Positions 21,427 through 31,928 of a stretch of DNA of 64,000 nt are shown in pieces. The position numbers and the translations under genes are program-made. Origin of the DNA: Anodontia alba. Taxonomy: Eukaryota; Mollusca; Bivalvia; Lucinida; Lucinidae. Position 1 is the stretch's first letter; the number at the start of each line of letters is the position of its first letter. The notes beneath the pieces were generated by a model that did not search any database, had not been told where the DNA came from, and saw nothing but the letters and a program-made list of their open reading frames with translations. The DNA lies in contig OZ024837.1 in the NCBI GenBank assembly GCA_964016985.1, positions 42,132,018 to 42,196,017 of the forward strand. The letters are read 5' to 3'.

Positions 21427-21541
21427 GGTATGATTCTCAAGAACATTCAGAGGATGTTTTTCGTCACAATTCATGTAAATTGTTCCGGTAGCCTTGATTG
21501 ACAACAAAAACATTCTTTGAATGTTCTCGAGAATTATACCA
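21427..21541. repeat. Imperfect inverted repeat around GAACATTC
   Basis: GGTATGATTCTCAAGAACAT at the left pairs with ATGTTCTCGAGAATTATACC at the right, extended by TCAGAGGATGTTTTT / AAAAACATTCTTTGA. Small foldback element, unnamed. Confidence 0.5.
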
Positions 21542-22696
21542 AATCCCAGTATAGCACTTACACCACCAGGAAGAGCATGGTTTTCCGCGTATTCTGCACT
21601 TTGTTTTAACCCTTCTCTTGCCGGAAATAAAATGAATCAGGCCTGTAAGAGGGGGTACCTCTACTTGAGAAGTCATTACCCCCTGAATTTTACCTCGATT
21701 TTCATGAAATTTTCACGTATAATTTGCCGATCCTAGGTGGCCATTTTACCGGAGAAAGGATGGTCACGTGACTAGAAAGTCACGTGACAGTCATGTGTAA
21801 ACCGGGAACCGTTTAAGACACTTAAAAAAAAAAAAAAATTACAAGAGCCCAGCGCCTACTGTGCACTATTGCGAATGAAACGAGTGACATACATAGGTTC
21901 TACTGTTATTCCTACTTCTTCCTCACTGGAAATGGTTCAGGTGTTATGGGCTTTTTTTCCAGAAAAGCCTGATCAATTTGTTGAAGTGAGTGCTGAAATT
22001 AATGGCAGCTTGAAATTTGGTATTCTCGGTCTTTTTTAGTGTGGGTAAAATCCAGCACCTGACTATCTAATGAAAAGTGGCGTGTTTGTATGAAAGTAGG
22101 TTCACTCCTGTATGAGAACACTTGCTCTGAATGGTTGCATGTGGTATATTGTAAGTATGACAGGCTTTTGAGTAGACAGACCCCCCCAGCGCGACTATTG
22201 TCGCGAAAGGCAAGATAAGGGTTAACAAATTCCATTTTTGATATGAATAGAGATATTCTAAAAAATCCTACCTTATGTAGAGCTAAAAATAGTCATTTTG
22301 TCATGTGGATTCTCCACACTGGTTTAACTACCTATAAATGTGTAAAATTGCTGGATGAGTGGCAAACAGTGCAGATCCCAATCAGACACGGTATTTGCTC
22401 AATCCTGTCTGCCCGAATAATTAGAGTAAGTACAGTTATTTGATCAAATCAACCCTCTCAGAAATCATCCAGGATCCGCCCCTGACAGATTACACACTAC
22501 AACTTACACCACACATTTTAAAAACCAATGAAATGCAAAACAAACAGCTCCCTCTTCTCCTACAAGCTGATTACAGCATTAGATAAAAGCACTGACAGCA
22601 CTGGGGGGTTGATTGTCTCTCAGTGCAGGATAGGAAAATGGACCTGAACCGAGACTTGAGACAGTTTCATTTATCCCATAACTTCCTGTAATTTAA
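21542..22696. other. Unassigned sequence with a core A fragment
   Basis: No gene seen. GCTGGATGAGTGGCAAACAG near 22352 is a core A flank without its partner arm. GTCACGTGACTAGAAAGTCA near 21764 is a local repeat of GTCACGTGAC. Confidence 0.4.
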
Positions 22697-22763
22697 GCAA
22701 ACAATGCAGACCCTGATCAGATGCTGCATTCTGCAGCATCTGATCAGGGTCTGCACTGTTTGC
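22697..22763. repeat. Core A palindrome, near perfect
   Basis: Arms of about 31 bp, beginning GCAAACAATGCAGACCCTGA and ending TCAGGGTCTGCACTGTTTGC, meet at TGCATTCTGCA. It would form a stable hairpin. Confidence 0.75.
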
Positions 22764-23579
22764 CAATGTCCCAAATCACCCAGTCCAGGTTTTACTGACA
22801 ACCCTCTAGCAACAATACTCTGATTTTACAGTGACAAGAATAGCAGGGCTGTAAATAACCATTACCTGGATTTCATCTAAAACACCGTTTGATGTCATTG
22901 GTCAATGATAATCACATGCACAACTACCTTAAGGAAATTTTGGCATTTGTATACTATGGCTCGACTGTAAACAATATATGTTTTTACCACTATGGAAGCT
23001 CAGGGTGAGGGCTGGGATCCCAAAAAGCCAGCTTAAGCCCCCTAGTAATTCATTACTGACCATAATCCAAGGTGGTACACTCATTGTTGTACCTTTTGAT
23101 AACTGTATTCAAATCTGTCATTTGGGGAGGTAAATCGGCAGTTTTATGGTCGGAAATTTCGTTTTACCTCCCCAAATGACAAATTTGATGCAGTTATCCC
23201 CATTCTAATGCATTTATTCATTTTTTCTATTGAAAAAATGTACTATTTGCACAAAACGACAAGTGCTTTGATCTGCGTAAAACCAAATGCCAGCCAATGT
23301 GAAGCGACGTTACGTGATGACGTCAGATTTGCAACAGTATATCACAGAATATGCCGTTGCAAATTTTTGACGTTATCCAATCAGACGTCGCGTTACATAC
23401 GCGAGTGCATTAGAATTTTTGATAACTGTTATGTAGAATTCACTTTCTAATGTTTTACTTTTAACAATTATGTAAGTTTAACATATATATAATTAAGTTT
23501 GGGTAACAGAGCTGCCACCTTTTTGGGAAAGAATTACGGTACTCTAACTCTGCTTGCCATCTGTTCATTTTGTGGCTGC
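22764..23579. repeat. Unassigned sequence with an inverted repeat at 23118-23181
   Basis: GTCATTTGGGGAGGTAAA and TTTTACCTCCCCAAATGAC form arms of about 18 bp with a 27-base loop. GATAACTGTATTCAAAT / ATTTGATGCAGTTATC extend the symmetry outward. Downstream is a TGATGACGTCAGA word. No gene supported. Confidence 0.45.
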
Positions 23580-23788
23580 TTAACCGTTGTCATGCTGAAT
23601 ATATTAAGATGCCATGCGCACTTATAATTTTCAGCCAATCAGATTACTTGATCAAGGTTGTTGATACAAATTCAAATGCTTAATGGCAAACAGTGCAGAA
23701 CCAGATCAGTTGGCTTCTGAAGCCAATTGATCTGATCTACACTGTTTGCAAAGGCAGTGCCTATCCAGGTTCAGCAGGACAGGGTTAA
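23580..23788. mobile_element. TTAA-1 element, full length
   Basis: TTAACCGTTGTCATGCTGAA to TTCAGCAGGACAGGGTTAA, with core A inside (one arm shortened at GATCTGATCTACACTG). 209 bp. Confidence 0.82.
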
Positions 23789-23982
23789 TTGTATTTGTCT
23801 GTCTTTCACTTTGGTGTTAGAGGCTTGATGTGGATCTAATTGTATCTGTTCTCGAGTTTACTTATTTACTTTCCTTTCTCCTAAAATTTCAAGCCCATCT
23901 TCTTATTTGCTGATATGTCTAAAACTGCTGGATGAATGGCAAATGTTGAAGATCCTGACCAGATGTTATGTCTGTCTAAGTT

Positions 23983-24197
23983 TTGTTTGCGTTGAGGTTT
24001 TATGGCCCAGTCAACCCAATGGGGTCATGTCGAGTGCGGTGAATTTACCTAACAATAGGGAAGGGAGAGAATGACCGTAGAAAATATTTCATGATCAATC
24101 TCCACGAAAGAATGTTGCCGACCTCGGCGGGAGTTGAACCCACGACCTCCTGGTCTCCAGTGGGACGGCGCATCGAACTGAGCCACCGAGGCCGGCC
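23983..24197 (-). mobile_element. tRNA-derived SINE with internal deletion
   Basis: The head GCCGGCCTCGGTGGCTCAGT, the A box TGGCTCAGTTCG and the B box GGTTCAACTCC are clear on the minus strand. About 80 bp of the body are missing between TTTACCTAACA and ATAGGGAAGGG. Confidence 0.82.
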
Positions 24198-24552
24198 CCA
24201 TGGACAAATACATTTTCTATCAGCTGCTATTTCTGACATTAGCCTTCTAACAGCTACGTCTTAAAATGCTAAGTAAAAATTGTACCAGGTGACATTCAAA
24301 TTTTTATTATTATTTTCCTATGTAGTCTGTCTCCAGACTCTATCTTTTTCTATCATTTTCTCTTTTCTTTTCAAAGGTATACAGTCTAGTACAGCTTATA
24401 ATGATTTGATAAGTTATGTCCCTTAGTGGAAAAGATAGTTGTCTGTAGTAAAACACTGAAATGGGATCAAAGAGACAAATACAGCCACAGGAAATGATAA
24501 AGAATTGACAAAATAAAAATGCAGAAATGACTGGAGCCTGTCTATTTCCTAT
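24198..24552. other. Unassigned non-coding sequence
   Basis: No repeat family or gene recognised. Confidence 0.35.
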
Positions 24553-24892
24553 GCAATGTTATAGCTTCAACCCTTAAAATGCCATGAAAACCTGAATCTG
24601 AAAATGTCTGTTTATGTTGTCCGCTGAATATTCTTGCAATGTTATAGCTTTAACCCTTAAAATGCCATGAAAACCTGAATCTGAAAATGTCTGTTTATGT
24701 TGTCCGCTGAATATTCTTGCAAACTTTTCAAACCTTTCTTTGCATACAGGCAAACAGTGTGGACCCTGATCAGACTGCTCCTCTAGGAGCAGTCTGATCT
24801 GGGTCCACACTGTTTGTAAAAATGACTTTTAAAATCACAAGCAGACGACAAAGCAGATGGCAATGGTTGTGACTGGCAGTTTAAGGGGTTAG
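24553..24892. mobile_element. TTAA-3 element with an 83-bp duplication at its left junction
   Basis: The element proper runs from TTAACCCTTAAAATGCC (24650) to GGCAGTTTAAGGGGTTAG (24892) and holds core A (GCAAACAGTGTGGACCCTGA ... TGGGTCCACACTGTTTG around TCCTCTAGGAG). The 83 bp 24553-24635, covering flank, terminus and subterminal sequence, are repeated at 24636-24718 with a single visible mismatch. Confidence 0.8.
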
Positions 24893-25054
24893 GACCTATC
24901 TAAGCTAAGAGATATATGAACAACCTAATGTACAAGTAAGAAAACAAAAGCATTTTTCAATAGTTGTATGAAACATTTATTTAATTGTCTTCTGTTACAA
25001 TGTAACTTTACCTGCCATCCACCATCCTTATGTCTAAAATAACTTGGTATGGAT

Positions 25055-25346
25055 TTGAAACTTTGTTTGTTTGTGTTGAGGTTTTACAGCCCAGTCAACC
25101 AAACTGGGTCATGTCAAGCGCGGTCAGCTTATTCCTCTAAGTGGTTTACCAGTATTGTGCACTTTCTTTCGCCAGAAACTGACAACCGCCTTTCTTGAAT
25201 CAGCAAAAGGCAGAGAATAACTGGAGAAAATATTTCATGATCAATCTCCATGAAAGAATGTTGCTGATCCGGCAGGGGTCAAACCTCCTGATCACCTGTT
25301 AGATTCGCATCCAAATGAGTCACATTTGCCGGCTTGAAACTTTGTT
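25055..25346 (-). mobile_element. tRNA-derived SINE with perfect 13-bp target duplication
   Basis: TTGAAACTTTGTT occurs at 25055-25067 and 25334-25346. The copy is diverged: the B box is damaged (GTTTGACCCC) and about 30 bp are missing after GGTCAGCTTATT. Confidence 0.85.
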
Positions 25347-25515
25347 CAAGCATGCTGAGTAAAAATTCAGCAGATGACATCTGAAAATATTTTAATGTTT
25401 TTTACAAGAAAATACACTGACATTTCATGCAAATTGTCTCCTTTTCTGGGAAAAATAAGAAAAATATCAAACTATTGTCTGCTGAAATTGCTCCAAGAGT
25501 GGTAATGGTCAAACT
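25341..25515. mobile_element. TTAA-5 element, worn
   Basis: CAAGCATGCTGAGTAAAAAT, AGCAGATGACATCTG, one core C arm and TTGTCTGCTGAAATTGC with AGAGTGGTAATGG are recognisable. Confidence 0.5.
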
Positions 25516-25646
25516 GAAGATCAATCATGAATTTAAACAATCAGAGCCACTTCCCACTAAGTCTGGCAACATCAAGTAGGATGTACAGATTATTTTATTT
25601 TAAAGTTAATCACGTGATCTACTCATCATCAACAATACCAGTACAT

Positions 25647-25753
25647 CCCAGCTAGCATTCTTTATAAATCTATAGCGGGCGGTTATTGGCCTTTCAGCTA
25701 CCCTGACGGGCCGATAACGACTCGTTATAGATTTATAAAGAAAGCTTATTGGG
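25647..25753. mobile_element. 107-bp foldback element
   Basis: Inverted repeats of about 34 bp start CCCAGCTAGCATTCTTTATA and end TATAAAGAAAGCTTATTGGG, with inner GGTTATTGGCC / GGCCGATAACG. Closely related to 53848-53954. Confidence 0.75.
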
Positions 25754-26735
25754 ATATGAATAAGCTCATCAAGTTTCAAGGCCTGCAAAATTTCATGAAC
25801 CTAGCTCCAGGAGTTTTACATATATTTTGCTTACACTTTTATGTTAAAATACCTAAATCTGAAAAGGGATCATAATTTGATAAAATATTTATACAAGTTC
25901 ACAGAATTTTAATCTGGTTGTCTAAACACTGGTTCCAAACTGCTTGCAAAATTTCATGAACCTAACTCAAATGGTTCCTTAGATATTTTGCTTACAAGAT
26001 TTTCATTTTCTAAATGTCTAAGTCTGAAAAAGGGCATAACTCCACCATGAAGAATCTGACAGAAAAGAAAAAAAAAAAGGCTAATTTTTCATAAGCAATG
26101 TATGTATGAAAAAAACTCTAGCATTCATGGTTCCAAAGATAGAAGAGGGCGCAAAAACTCTAAAATGCTTGTCTGAAAATTGGCATAGTTTGGACAAATA
26201 TTTAGAGAATTTCACCAAAAGTTAATCAATCAGGTCATCTACAAAATCCCTGATTGCCTGCGAAATTTCATGAACCTAGCTTTAACTGTTCTTTAGCATT
26301 TTGCTTAGAAGATTTTCCTATGCTAAAATACATGTCTGAAAAGAGGTCATAATTTGATCAAATATTTGTACAAGTTCACCAAATTTTGATCAGGTAGTCT
26401 AGACATTGGTTCCAAACTGCCTGCAGAATTTCATGAGCCTAACTGAAGTGGTTCCTTATATATTTTGCTTACAATATTTTCATTTGCAAAAATGCCTATG
26501 TCTAAAAAGGGGCATAACTCCACCATGAAGAACCTGATCAAAAAGAAAAAAAATACATGCCAGTTAATTTTTCATAAGCAATGCATATATGAAATACAAA
26601 ATCCTATCATACATGGTTCCAAAGATATAAAAGGTCTCAAAAATGTGACACACGGATGGACAAACAGACAGATGGACCGACAGACAAGCCCAAAGCAATA
26701 TGCCCTTCCAACTTCTTCAAGTTAGGGGCATAATA
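25754..26735 (+). mobile_element. Helentron-like element with ~160-bp repeats and 3' hairpin
   Basis: AATTTCATGAACCTAGCTC-type units recur near 25788, 25949, 26263 and 26427. The tail has GGATGGACAAACAGACAGAT repeats, and the terminal hairpin at 26699-26732 has arms TATGCCC..CCAACTT and AAGTTAGGGGCATA. The left boundary is uncertain. Confidence 0.55.
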
Positions 26736-26999
26736 AACATACAAAAAAATTCAGATAATTTGTTTAGTTGATAGACAAATTTCTGGAGTAACACTTCAAT
26801 GAAACTTGTTGCAGAACACATGCCAGGAACCAGTTTTCATGTAGAAAATCGCTTTTATAGAGAAACCAAATAAATCAGTGTGAGGATTAACAAATACAGA
26901 TCCTAAGAGATCTCATGAATACAAATCACTTACTGAACAAACTGGAGTCAAAGATGAAGCAATGATAAAAGTTATACCATCACAAATGCTGATATCAGT

Positions 27000-27620
27000 A
27001 ACACGTTGCATATTGGGTAAAAATTTCAGCAGATGACATTTTGAAATAATTTTTTTATTTTTTTCCTAGAAAATAGGATTTGACACTTCATGCTGATTCT
27101 CCTAAGAAGACAATGTGCATGAAGTGTCACATCCTATTTTCCAGCAATAAAAACATGAAACTATAATACCCCGCCACTATATTGTGGGGGCAAATAACTC
27201 TATAAAAATTGGCAAAATTTGCCCATTTGCAATACCAAACCAGATCTCTACATTATCAATGCACATACTAAGTTTGGTGAAAGTCCATTGATATTTATTC
27301 AAGTTATCGCTTGGAAACCAAAATATGGATGTGTGGTGGGCAGATAACTCTGTCAAAAATTGACTGACTTTAGATATCTATAATATCAATGCACATACCA
27401 AGTTCAGTGAGAATCCATTGATGTTTACAGAAGTTATCATCCATGTACAAATATGGAGGATGGAGGGATGGCTGTACGACAGACAGACAGACAGATGGAT
27501 GGACACACTGACATCCAACATGAAACAATAACACCCCGCCACTATTGTCCGGCATGATATAAAAATAAGAAAAATATCATGAGTTTGTCATCTCTTGAAT
27601 CTGCCCATGGCGTGGTAAGT
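27000..27620. mobile_element. TTAA-5 element split by a nested element
   Basis: The left part carries ACACGTTGCATATTGGGTAA, AGCAGATGACATTTTG and both core C arms. The right part resumes at 27557 with AAAATAAGAAAAATATCATG and GTTTGTCATCTCTTGAATC. Confidence 0.65.
27168..27557 (+). mobile_element. Short Helentron-like element nested in TTAA-5
   Basis: It starts with ATACCCCGCCACTA, has two ~150-bp units (ATCAATGCACATACYAAGTT, TCCATTGATRTTTA), then ACAGACAGACAGATGGATGG, and ends with CACCCCGCCACTATTGTCCG. The CCCCGCCAC word at both ends matches the hairpin at 81-111. Confidence 0.6.
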
Positions 27621-27663
27621 GATAATTGTTTCAAAAATAATCTCAAAGATTTTCAATACCGAC

Positions 27664-27862
27664 CCATAGCTCAAGATGTGAGGCATATCAAGTAAATATT
27701 TTTCTTATTTCTCTACAAAAAGATACATAGTGGGTACTCATTTGAAGTGCCTCACTGAGGCACTTCTAATGAGAATCCACAATGTGTATTTTCCTGATGA
27801 AATAAGAAAATCGTATCAATGCTTTTTGGTTGAAAAAAGTGCCCTATCAGGGGCTATGAAGA
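27664..27862. mobile_element. CATAG-family element with core B
   Basis: Worn ends (CCATAGCTCAAGATGTGAGG; GTGCCCTATCAGGGGCTATG) enclose TAGTGGGTACTCATTTGAAG / CTTCTAATGAGAATCCAC around TGCCTCACTGAGGCA. Confidence 0.7.
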
Positions 27863-27955
27863 CAAAAGAATTTTGCAACCTGAATCAAGATAAAAAAATA
27901 GTAAAATAAATAATACAACAGAATAACAGTTTTTAGGTAACACAACAGGAATAAA

Positions 27956-28125
27956 CCACTCTCTGTGCTAATTCAGATGACCAAATGATGACATTTTTCT
28001 TATTTTTCCCAGCAAATTAGGTTTGATGCTTCATGGCAATTGTAAGGAGACAATGTGTCAAACCCTATTTTCTGGGTAAATAAAAATAGTTCAAAACATT
28101 GTTTGTTAAATTTTATACCAGTATG
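27956..28125. mobile_element. TTAA-5 element, worn
   Basis: CCACTCTCTGTGC and CAGATGACCAAATGATG, then a shortened core C (GGTTTGATGCTTCATGG / GACAATGTGTCAAACC). Confidence 0.55.
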
Positions 28126-28331
28126 TTCACAGGGACTGGAAACACTTTCATGGGAGGTAACTGTCAAAAATGTTTTGCTCTGGAAAGCATTTCCTCCAAT
28201 GGGGACCAAATTATTTCCATTTAGATCCCCTTACAGATCCCCTTACTAAGCAGGAAAACAAACAGGAAGCCACAAAAGTGGTCTCCCTTGTGAAAAATTG
28301 TTGAAAAACTACCAACTGTATTCCTTCCCTT
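28126..28331. other. Remnant related to the 40001-40220 foldback
   Basis: TTTCATGGGAGGTAACTG, GTTTTGCTCTGGAAAGC and ATGGGGACCAAAT resemble the repeat pieces at 52690-52790 and 40001-40220. Poorly preserved; GATCCCCTTACA occurs twice in a row. Confidence 0.35.
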
Positions 28332-28899
28332 TAACCCTTTATATTCTGAATGAAATCACCCACACTATATATTGGAAGATTCCAATTTTGATTTTAGGTT
28401 TGTTCGTGTTGAGGTTTTACGGCCCAGTCAACCCAATGGGGTCATGTTGAGCGTGGTCAGTTTACCTAACCACACGTTTACTGGGCAGGCTTAGTCCTCT
28501 AAGCGGTTAACCAGTATTGTGCACATTCTTTCGCCAGAAACTGACAACTGCACTTCTTGAATCAGCGGAAGGGAGAGAATGACCATAGAAAATATTTCAT
28601 GATCAGTCTCTACAAAAGAATGTTGCCGACCTTGGCGGGGGTTGAACCCGCGACCACCTGATCTCCAGTCGGACAGCGCATCCAACTAAGCCACCGAGGC
28701 CGGCAATTGATTTTAGGTATGACAGACTATGTGATTTAGATATTCTGAGAGACTATGTGATTTAGATATTCTGAGAGAAAATGGTTGAACTATTTGCAAA
28801 CAGTGGAGATCCTGATCAGATGCCACATTCTTTGGCATCTGATCTTGGTCTGCACTGTTTGCCAGTTACCCTTCTAAGGGTCTCCAGACTATGGGTTAA
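28332..28899. mobile_element. TTAA-2 element interrupted by a SINE
   Basis: TTAACCCTTTATATTCTGAA (28332) to CTCCAGACTATGGGTTAA (28899). Without the SINE it aligns to 8612-8837. Core A is present at 28796-28863. GACTATGTGATTTAGATATT is tandemly doubled (28-bp unit) near 28725-28778. Confidence 0.8.
28388..28718 (-). mobile_element. tRNA-derived SINE inside TTAA-2
   Basis: TTGATTTTAGGT at 28388-28399 and 28707-28718 is the target duplication, derived from the TTAA-2 body. Full-length copy with B box GGTTCAACCCC and A box TGGCTTAGTTGG on the minus strand. Confidence 0.88.
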
Positions 28900-29117
28900 C
28901 AGTAAGCTTTAGGCAACTTTGAAGTTCTGATGTCCATATTCAGCAGGCGACAAACTTATTTTCCCCAGAAAATAGGCTTTGACATTTCATGCAAATTGCC
29001 TTTACAATGTAAAGAAGACAAATAGCATGAAGTGTCAAAGCCTATTTTCTGGAAAAAAAAATAAAAAATCTAAAAATGCCGACTGCTGAAATTTTTACCC
29101 AGAGTGCTATGCAGTTA
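28900..29117. mobile_element. TTAA-5 element
   Basis: TTCAGCAGGCGACAAAC, core C (GACATTTCATGCAAATTGCC / AATAGCATGAAGTGTC) and ACCCAGAGTGCTATGCAGTTAA-type end. It abuts the preceding TTAA-2 at its TTAA. Confidence 0.68.
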
Positions 29118-29218
29118 AGCAGTGATGGATGGATGATCAATTATAATCAGAATCCATTTGGTTTACAAAAATACGGAATCTGATTCACAAATATCACCAG
29201 GGGAAATACGTATTCTGC

Positions 29219-29429
29219 CATAACCCTTAAAGCTGCAATCACAACTGCAGCAGACAACATTTCTAAATGATTTTTTTTTTATTTTTCATAGAGAATAAGT
29301 CTTGACATTTTATGGGAAGTGTCTGCTAAGCAGACAAGCCCCATGAAATGTCAAGACTTAATTTCTATGAAAAAAAAAAAATTAGAATGTCATTTGCTAT
29401 AAATTTTGCTTGGCGCTTTAAGAGTTAAC
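29219..29429. mobile_element. TTAA-6 element, full length
   Basis: CATAACCCTTAAAGCTGCAA to TTGGCGCTTTAAGAGTTAA. Arms CTTGACATTTTATGGGAAGT and CCCCATGAAATGTCAAGACT around TCTGCTAAGCAGA. Termini match TTAA-3, the core does not. Confidence 0.8.
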
Positions 29430-29484
29430 TGGCATTTAATGAAGAAAAAATTATTTTGAATTAATTGATTTGTTTGAGTCTTGT

Positions 29485-29701
29485 TTGACCTTTACCACTC
29501 TCTTGGCAAATTCAGCAGACGACAAACTGGTGGTATTTTTTCTTATTTTTCCCAGAAAACAGGATTTGACAGTTCATGCAAATTGTCTCCAATGGAGACA
29601 TTTTGCATGAAATGTCATATCCTGGTTTCTGGGAAAACAAAATAAGAAAATATTTCAATATGTTTTCTGTTGAAAATTTTACCCAGAGTGCTAAGCGTTA
29701 A
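29485..29701. mobile_element. TTAA-5 element, near full length
   Basis: GACCTTTACCACTCTCTTGG to GAGTGCTAAGCGTTAA, with core C around CTCCAATGGAG. Confidence 0.8.
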
Positions 29702-29892
29702 CAACACCGCAACCCTTAAAGACTGTTTTGCCCTGATCCAGAGAGAGAAAGAGGACAGAAGATACAGTAGACAGTAGAGAAATAAGAGGAAAGGACGACA
29801 AGGGAAAAAGTGAATGTGTCTGCAGAAACGGAAGACATTTCCCCAACTTCTGCAAGTACAGCACACGGGAGGACAGCAGGCCCTTTTTTGAA
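29702..29892 (-). mobile_element. Purine-rich interspersed repeat, possible SINE-like
   Basis: AGAGAGAAAGAGGACAGAAG ... AAACGGAAGACATTTCCCC ... TTCTGCAAGTACAGCAC has a counterpart at 38940-39110 (AGAGAAAGAGAGAAGAGAGA ... AAAACATTCCCC ... CTGCTGCAAGGATAGG). No Pol III boxes found; the family is not recognised. Confidence 0.35.
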
Positions 29893-30467
29893 TTAACCCA
29901 TTTTAGTCTGGAGACCCTTAAAAGGGTAACTTGCAAATGGTGCAGACCCAGATCAGATTCCATAGAATGCTGTGTCTGATCAGGATCTACACTGTTTGCA
30001 TTAAATACTCTAATTTCTTTATAACATAGATACCGTATTCGACCTAATTACCGCACTGAGCACTAAGGTTTTTCAAAATTACTGGGAAAACTTGTGGTAA
30101 AATATGCATATATCTACTAAGGGTACACTTTAAAAATATCAGCAAAGTACTTATTTGATGACGTTTTGGCGATTTTTGTCTAATTTTCTTTATAAAAGCA
30201 TATGTCGTGGATATCCATTTGAATTGCATCGACAAGTCGATGCAATTCAAATGGGTACCCACAACATATGCCGTTATAAAGAAGTAGACAAAAAGTACAT
30301 TGGCTGTAATCTGAAGACTACGAAATTGCTCGACTGTGCGCTTATAGGGGTGTGTGCGGTAATTAGGTCGAATACGGTATGATAAAAACTAACCAGACAC
30401 CCTGCCAAAGGAAATAGACCCGTCCAAAGAGTTGTGGTATAAGAGTCCACTCAACTTTAATAGGTGG
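29893..30467. mobile_element. TTAA-2b element with a TACCG element inside
   Basis: TTAACCCATTTTAGTCTGGA, core A (GCAAATGGTGCAGACCCAGA ... CAGGATCTACACTG), then after the insert AACTAACCAGACACCCTGCC and TCCAAAGAGTTGTGGTATAA. The latter match the complement of 36043-36264. Confidence 0.68.
30031..30379. mobile_element. TACCG inverted-repeat element, copy 1
   Basis: Perfect 26-bp inverted termini, TACCGTATTCGACCTAATTA at the left and TAATTAGGTCGAATACGGTA at the right, flanked by the host TTAA-2b sequence with a TA duplication. The centre is a core B palindrome (GTGGATATCCATTTGAATTG / CAATTCAAATGGGTACCCAC). Confidence 0.85.
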
Positions 30468-30510
30468 TGCATAAGGCATTTTGGTTTGTACTGATTTTAC
30501 TTTTGCCATA

Positions 30511-30865
30511 TACCGTATTCGACCTAATTACCGCACTGTGCACTTAGATTTTTCAAAATTAGTGAACAAACGTTTAGTGAAATATCAACTTAATAAGGGG
30601 ACTTTTTATAAGAAAGATCAGCAGAGAATTTAATGAGGAGCGTATTAAATGATGCTTTTGCAATTTTGTTTCCTGACTGTCCTTATAAAAACATATGTTA
30701 TGGGCACTCGTTTGAATTGCCTCGACTTGTCGAGACAATTCAAATGAGTTCCCACAATATATGTTTTTATAAAGAATTATATAAAAGTACACTGACTGTA
30801 AGGCTACTTAATTGCTTTACTGTGCGCCTATAGGAGCATGTGCGGTAATTAGGTCGAATACGGTA
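30511..30865. mobile_element. TACCG inverted-repeat element, copy 2
   Basis: Same perfect termini as copy 1, 355 bp, with a diverged core B (ATGGGCACTCGTTTGAATTG / CAATTCAAATGAGTTCCCAC around CTCGACTTGTCGAG). A small TA-flanked Tc1/mariner-type element is my inference. Confidence 0.83.
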
Positions 30866-31092
30866 AACCCATTTTAGATTGAATAGACTCTCCCCATACT
30901 ATATAATGGAAGAGTCCCATTTCAATTTTAGGTATGTCAGGGTATATGATTTAGATATTCCTGGAGAAAAATGGTTAATCTATTTGCAAACAGTGGAGAT
31001 CCTGATCAGACACCACATTCTGCAGCATCTAATCTGGGTCTGCATTGTTTGCCAATTACCCTTTATGGGGTCTCCAGACTACAATGGGTTTA
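30864..31092. mobile_element. TTAA-2 element
   Basis: AAACCCATTTTAGATTGAAT to CTCCAGACTACAATGGGTTT, with core A. The left TTAA has been altered by the abutting TACCG element. Confidence 0.72.
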
Positions 31093-31565
31093 TAATTCTG
31101 TCATTTTGAAATTATTGCCCTGTGCAAAGGCATATTTTCATGAGATTCACAACTGGCAGTTTTGGAAAAGGCTCATAAAAATGTCAAATCTCTGCATTAA
31201 TTTTGTGTTTTATCATTTTCAATAAAATTAGAACTTGAAAGCAGTGAAATTTCCAAACACCAGTAGTATTGTGCAAACTAAGGAATAAATTGTTGTGGTT
31301 TATCCAATTTGCTTCAGATATAACACAATTTACATCCAATGGACTTATTAACCATGTAAACTCTTTTGACAGGTCCATTTCCAGTTGCAGGGGTCCCAAT
31401 ATTTTAGACCTATCTGTCAGAACACTTAGAATAATTATGGTAAGTTTTTTTTTTTCAGCAGTATTGGTATTTTTTCCAATTTCTACATGAAGACAAATGT
31501 GGTATTAATTGGTAATATCAACAATGAGACCATCTCAATGAGTAACCCACATGAAGAAATGTTGG
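31093..31565. other. Unassigned non-coding sequence
   Basis: No gene or repeat recognised; small T run at 31446-31455. Confidence 0.35.
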
Positions 31566-31907
31566 TAAGTTTTGGAGTTTAATGACCCAGTCAACACTGT
31601 TAAGGTCATATCAAGTCAGTTAGTTTACCTAACCACACTTTTCCTGGGCAAGCTTAGATCTCTAAGCAGTTTACCGTACTTGTGCACATTTTTTCGCCAG
31701 GAACAGACAACAGCCCGTCTTGAATCAGCAGAAGGGACAGAATGACAGCAGAAATATTTCATGACCTTGAATCAGCAGAAGGAATGACCGCACAAAATAT
31801 TTCATGATCACTCTCCACAATAGAATGTTGCCAGACCCAGTAGGGATCAAACCTGCGACCCCCTCATCACTAGTTGGATGTGCAGCTGACTTAGCCATGA
31901 AGGCTTG
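31566..31907 (-). mobile_element. tRNA-derived SINE, old copy
   Basis: Recognisable body words (TTTACCTAACCACACTTTTC, TTTTTTCGCCAGGAACAGAC, ATATTTCATGATCACTCTCC) with many changes and a 40-bp internal duplication (CTTGAATCAGCAGAAGG twice). The B box is degraded. Confidence 0.7.
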
Positions 31908-31928
31908 ATTCATGAAGGAACAAAAAAT

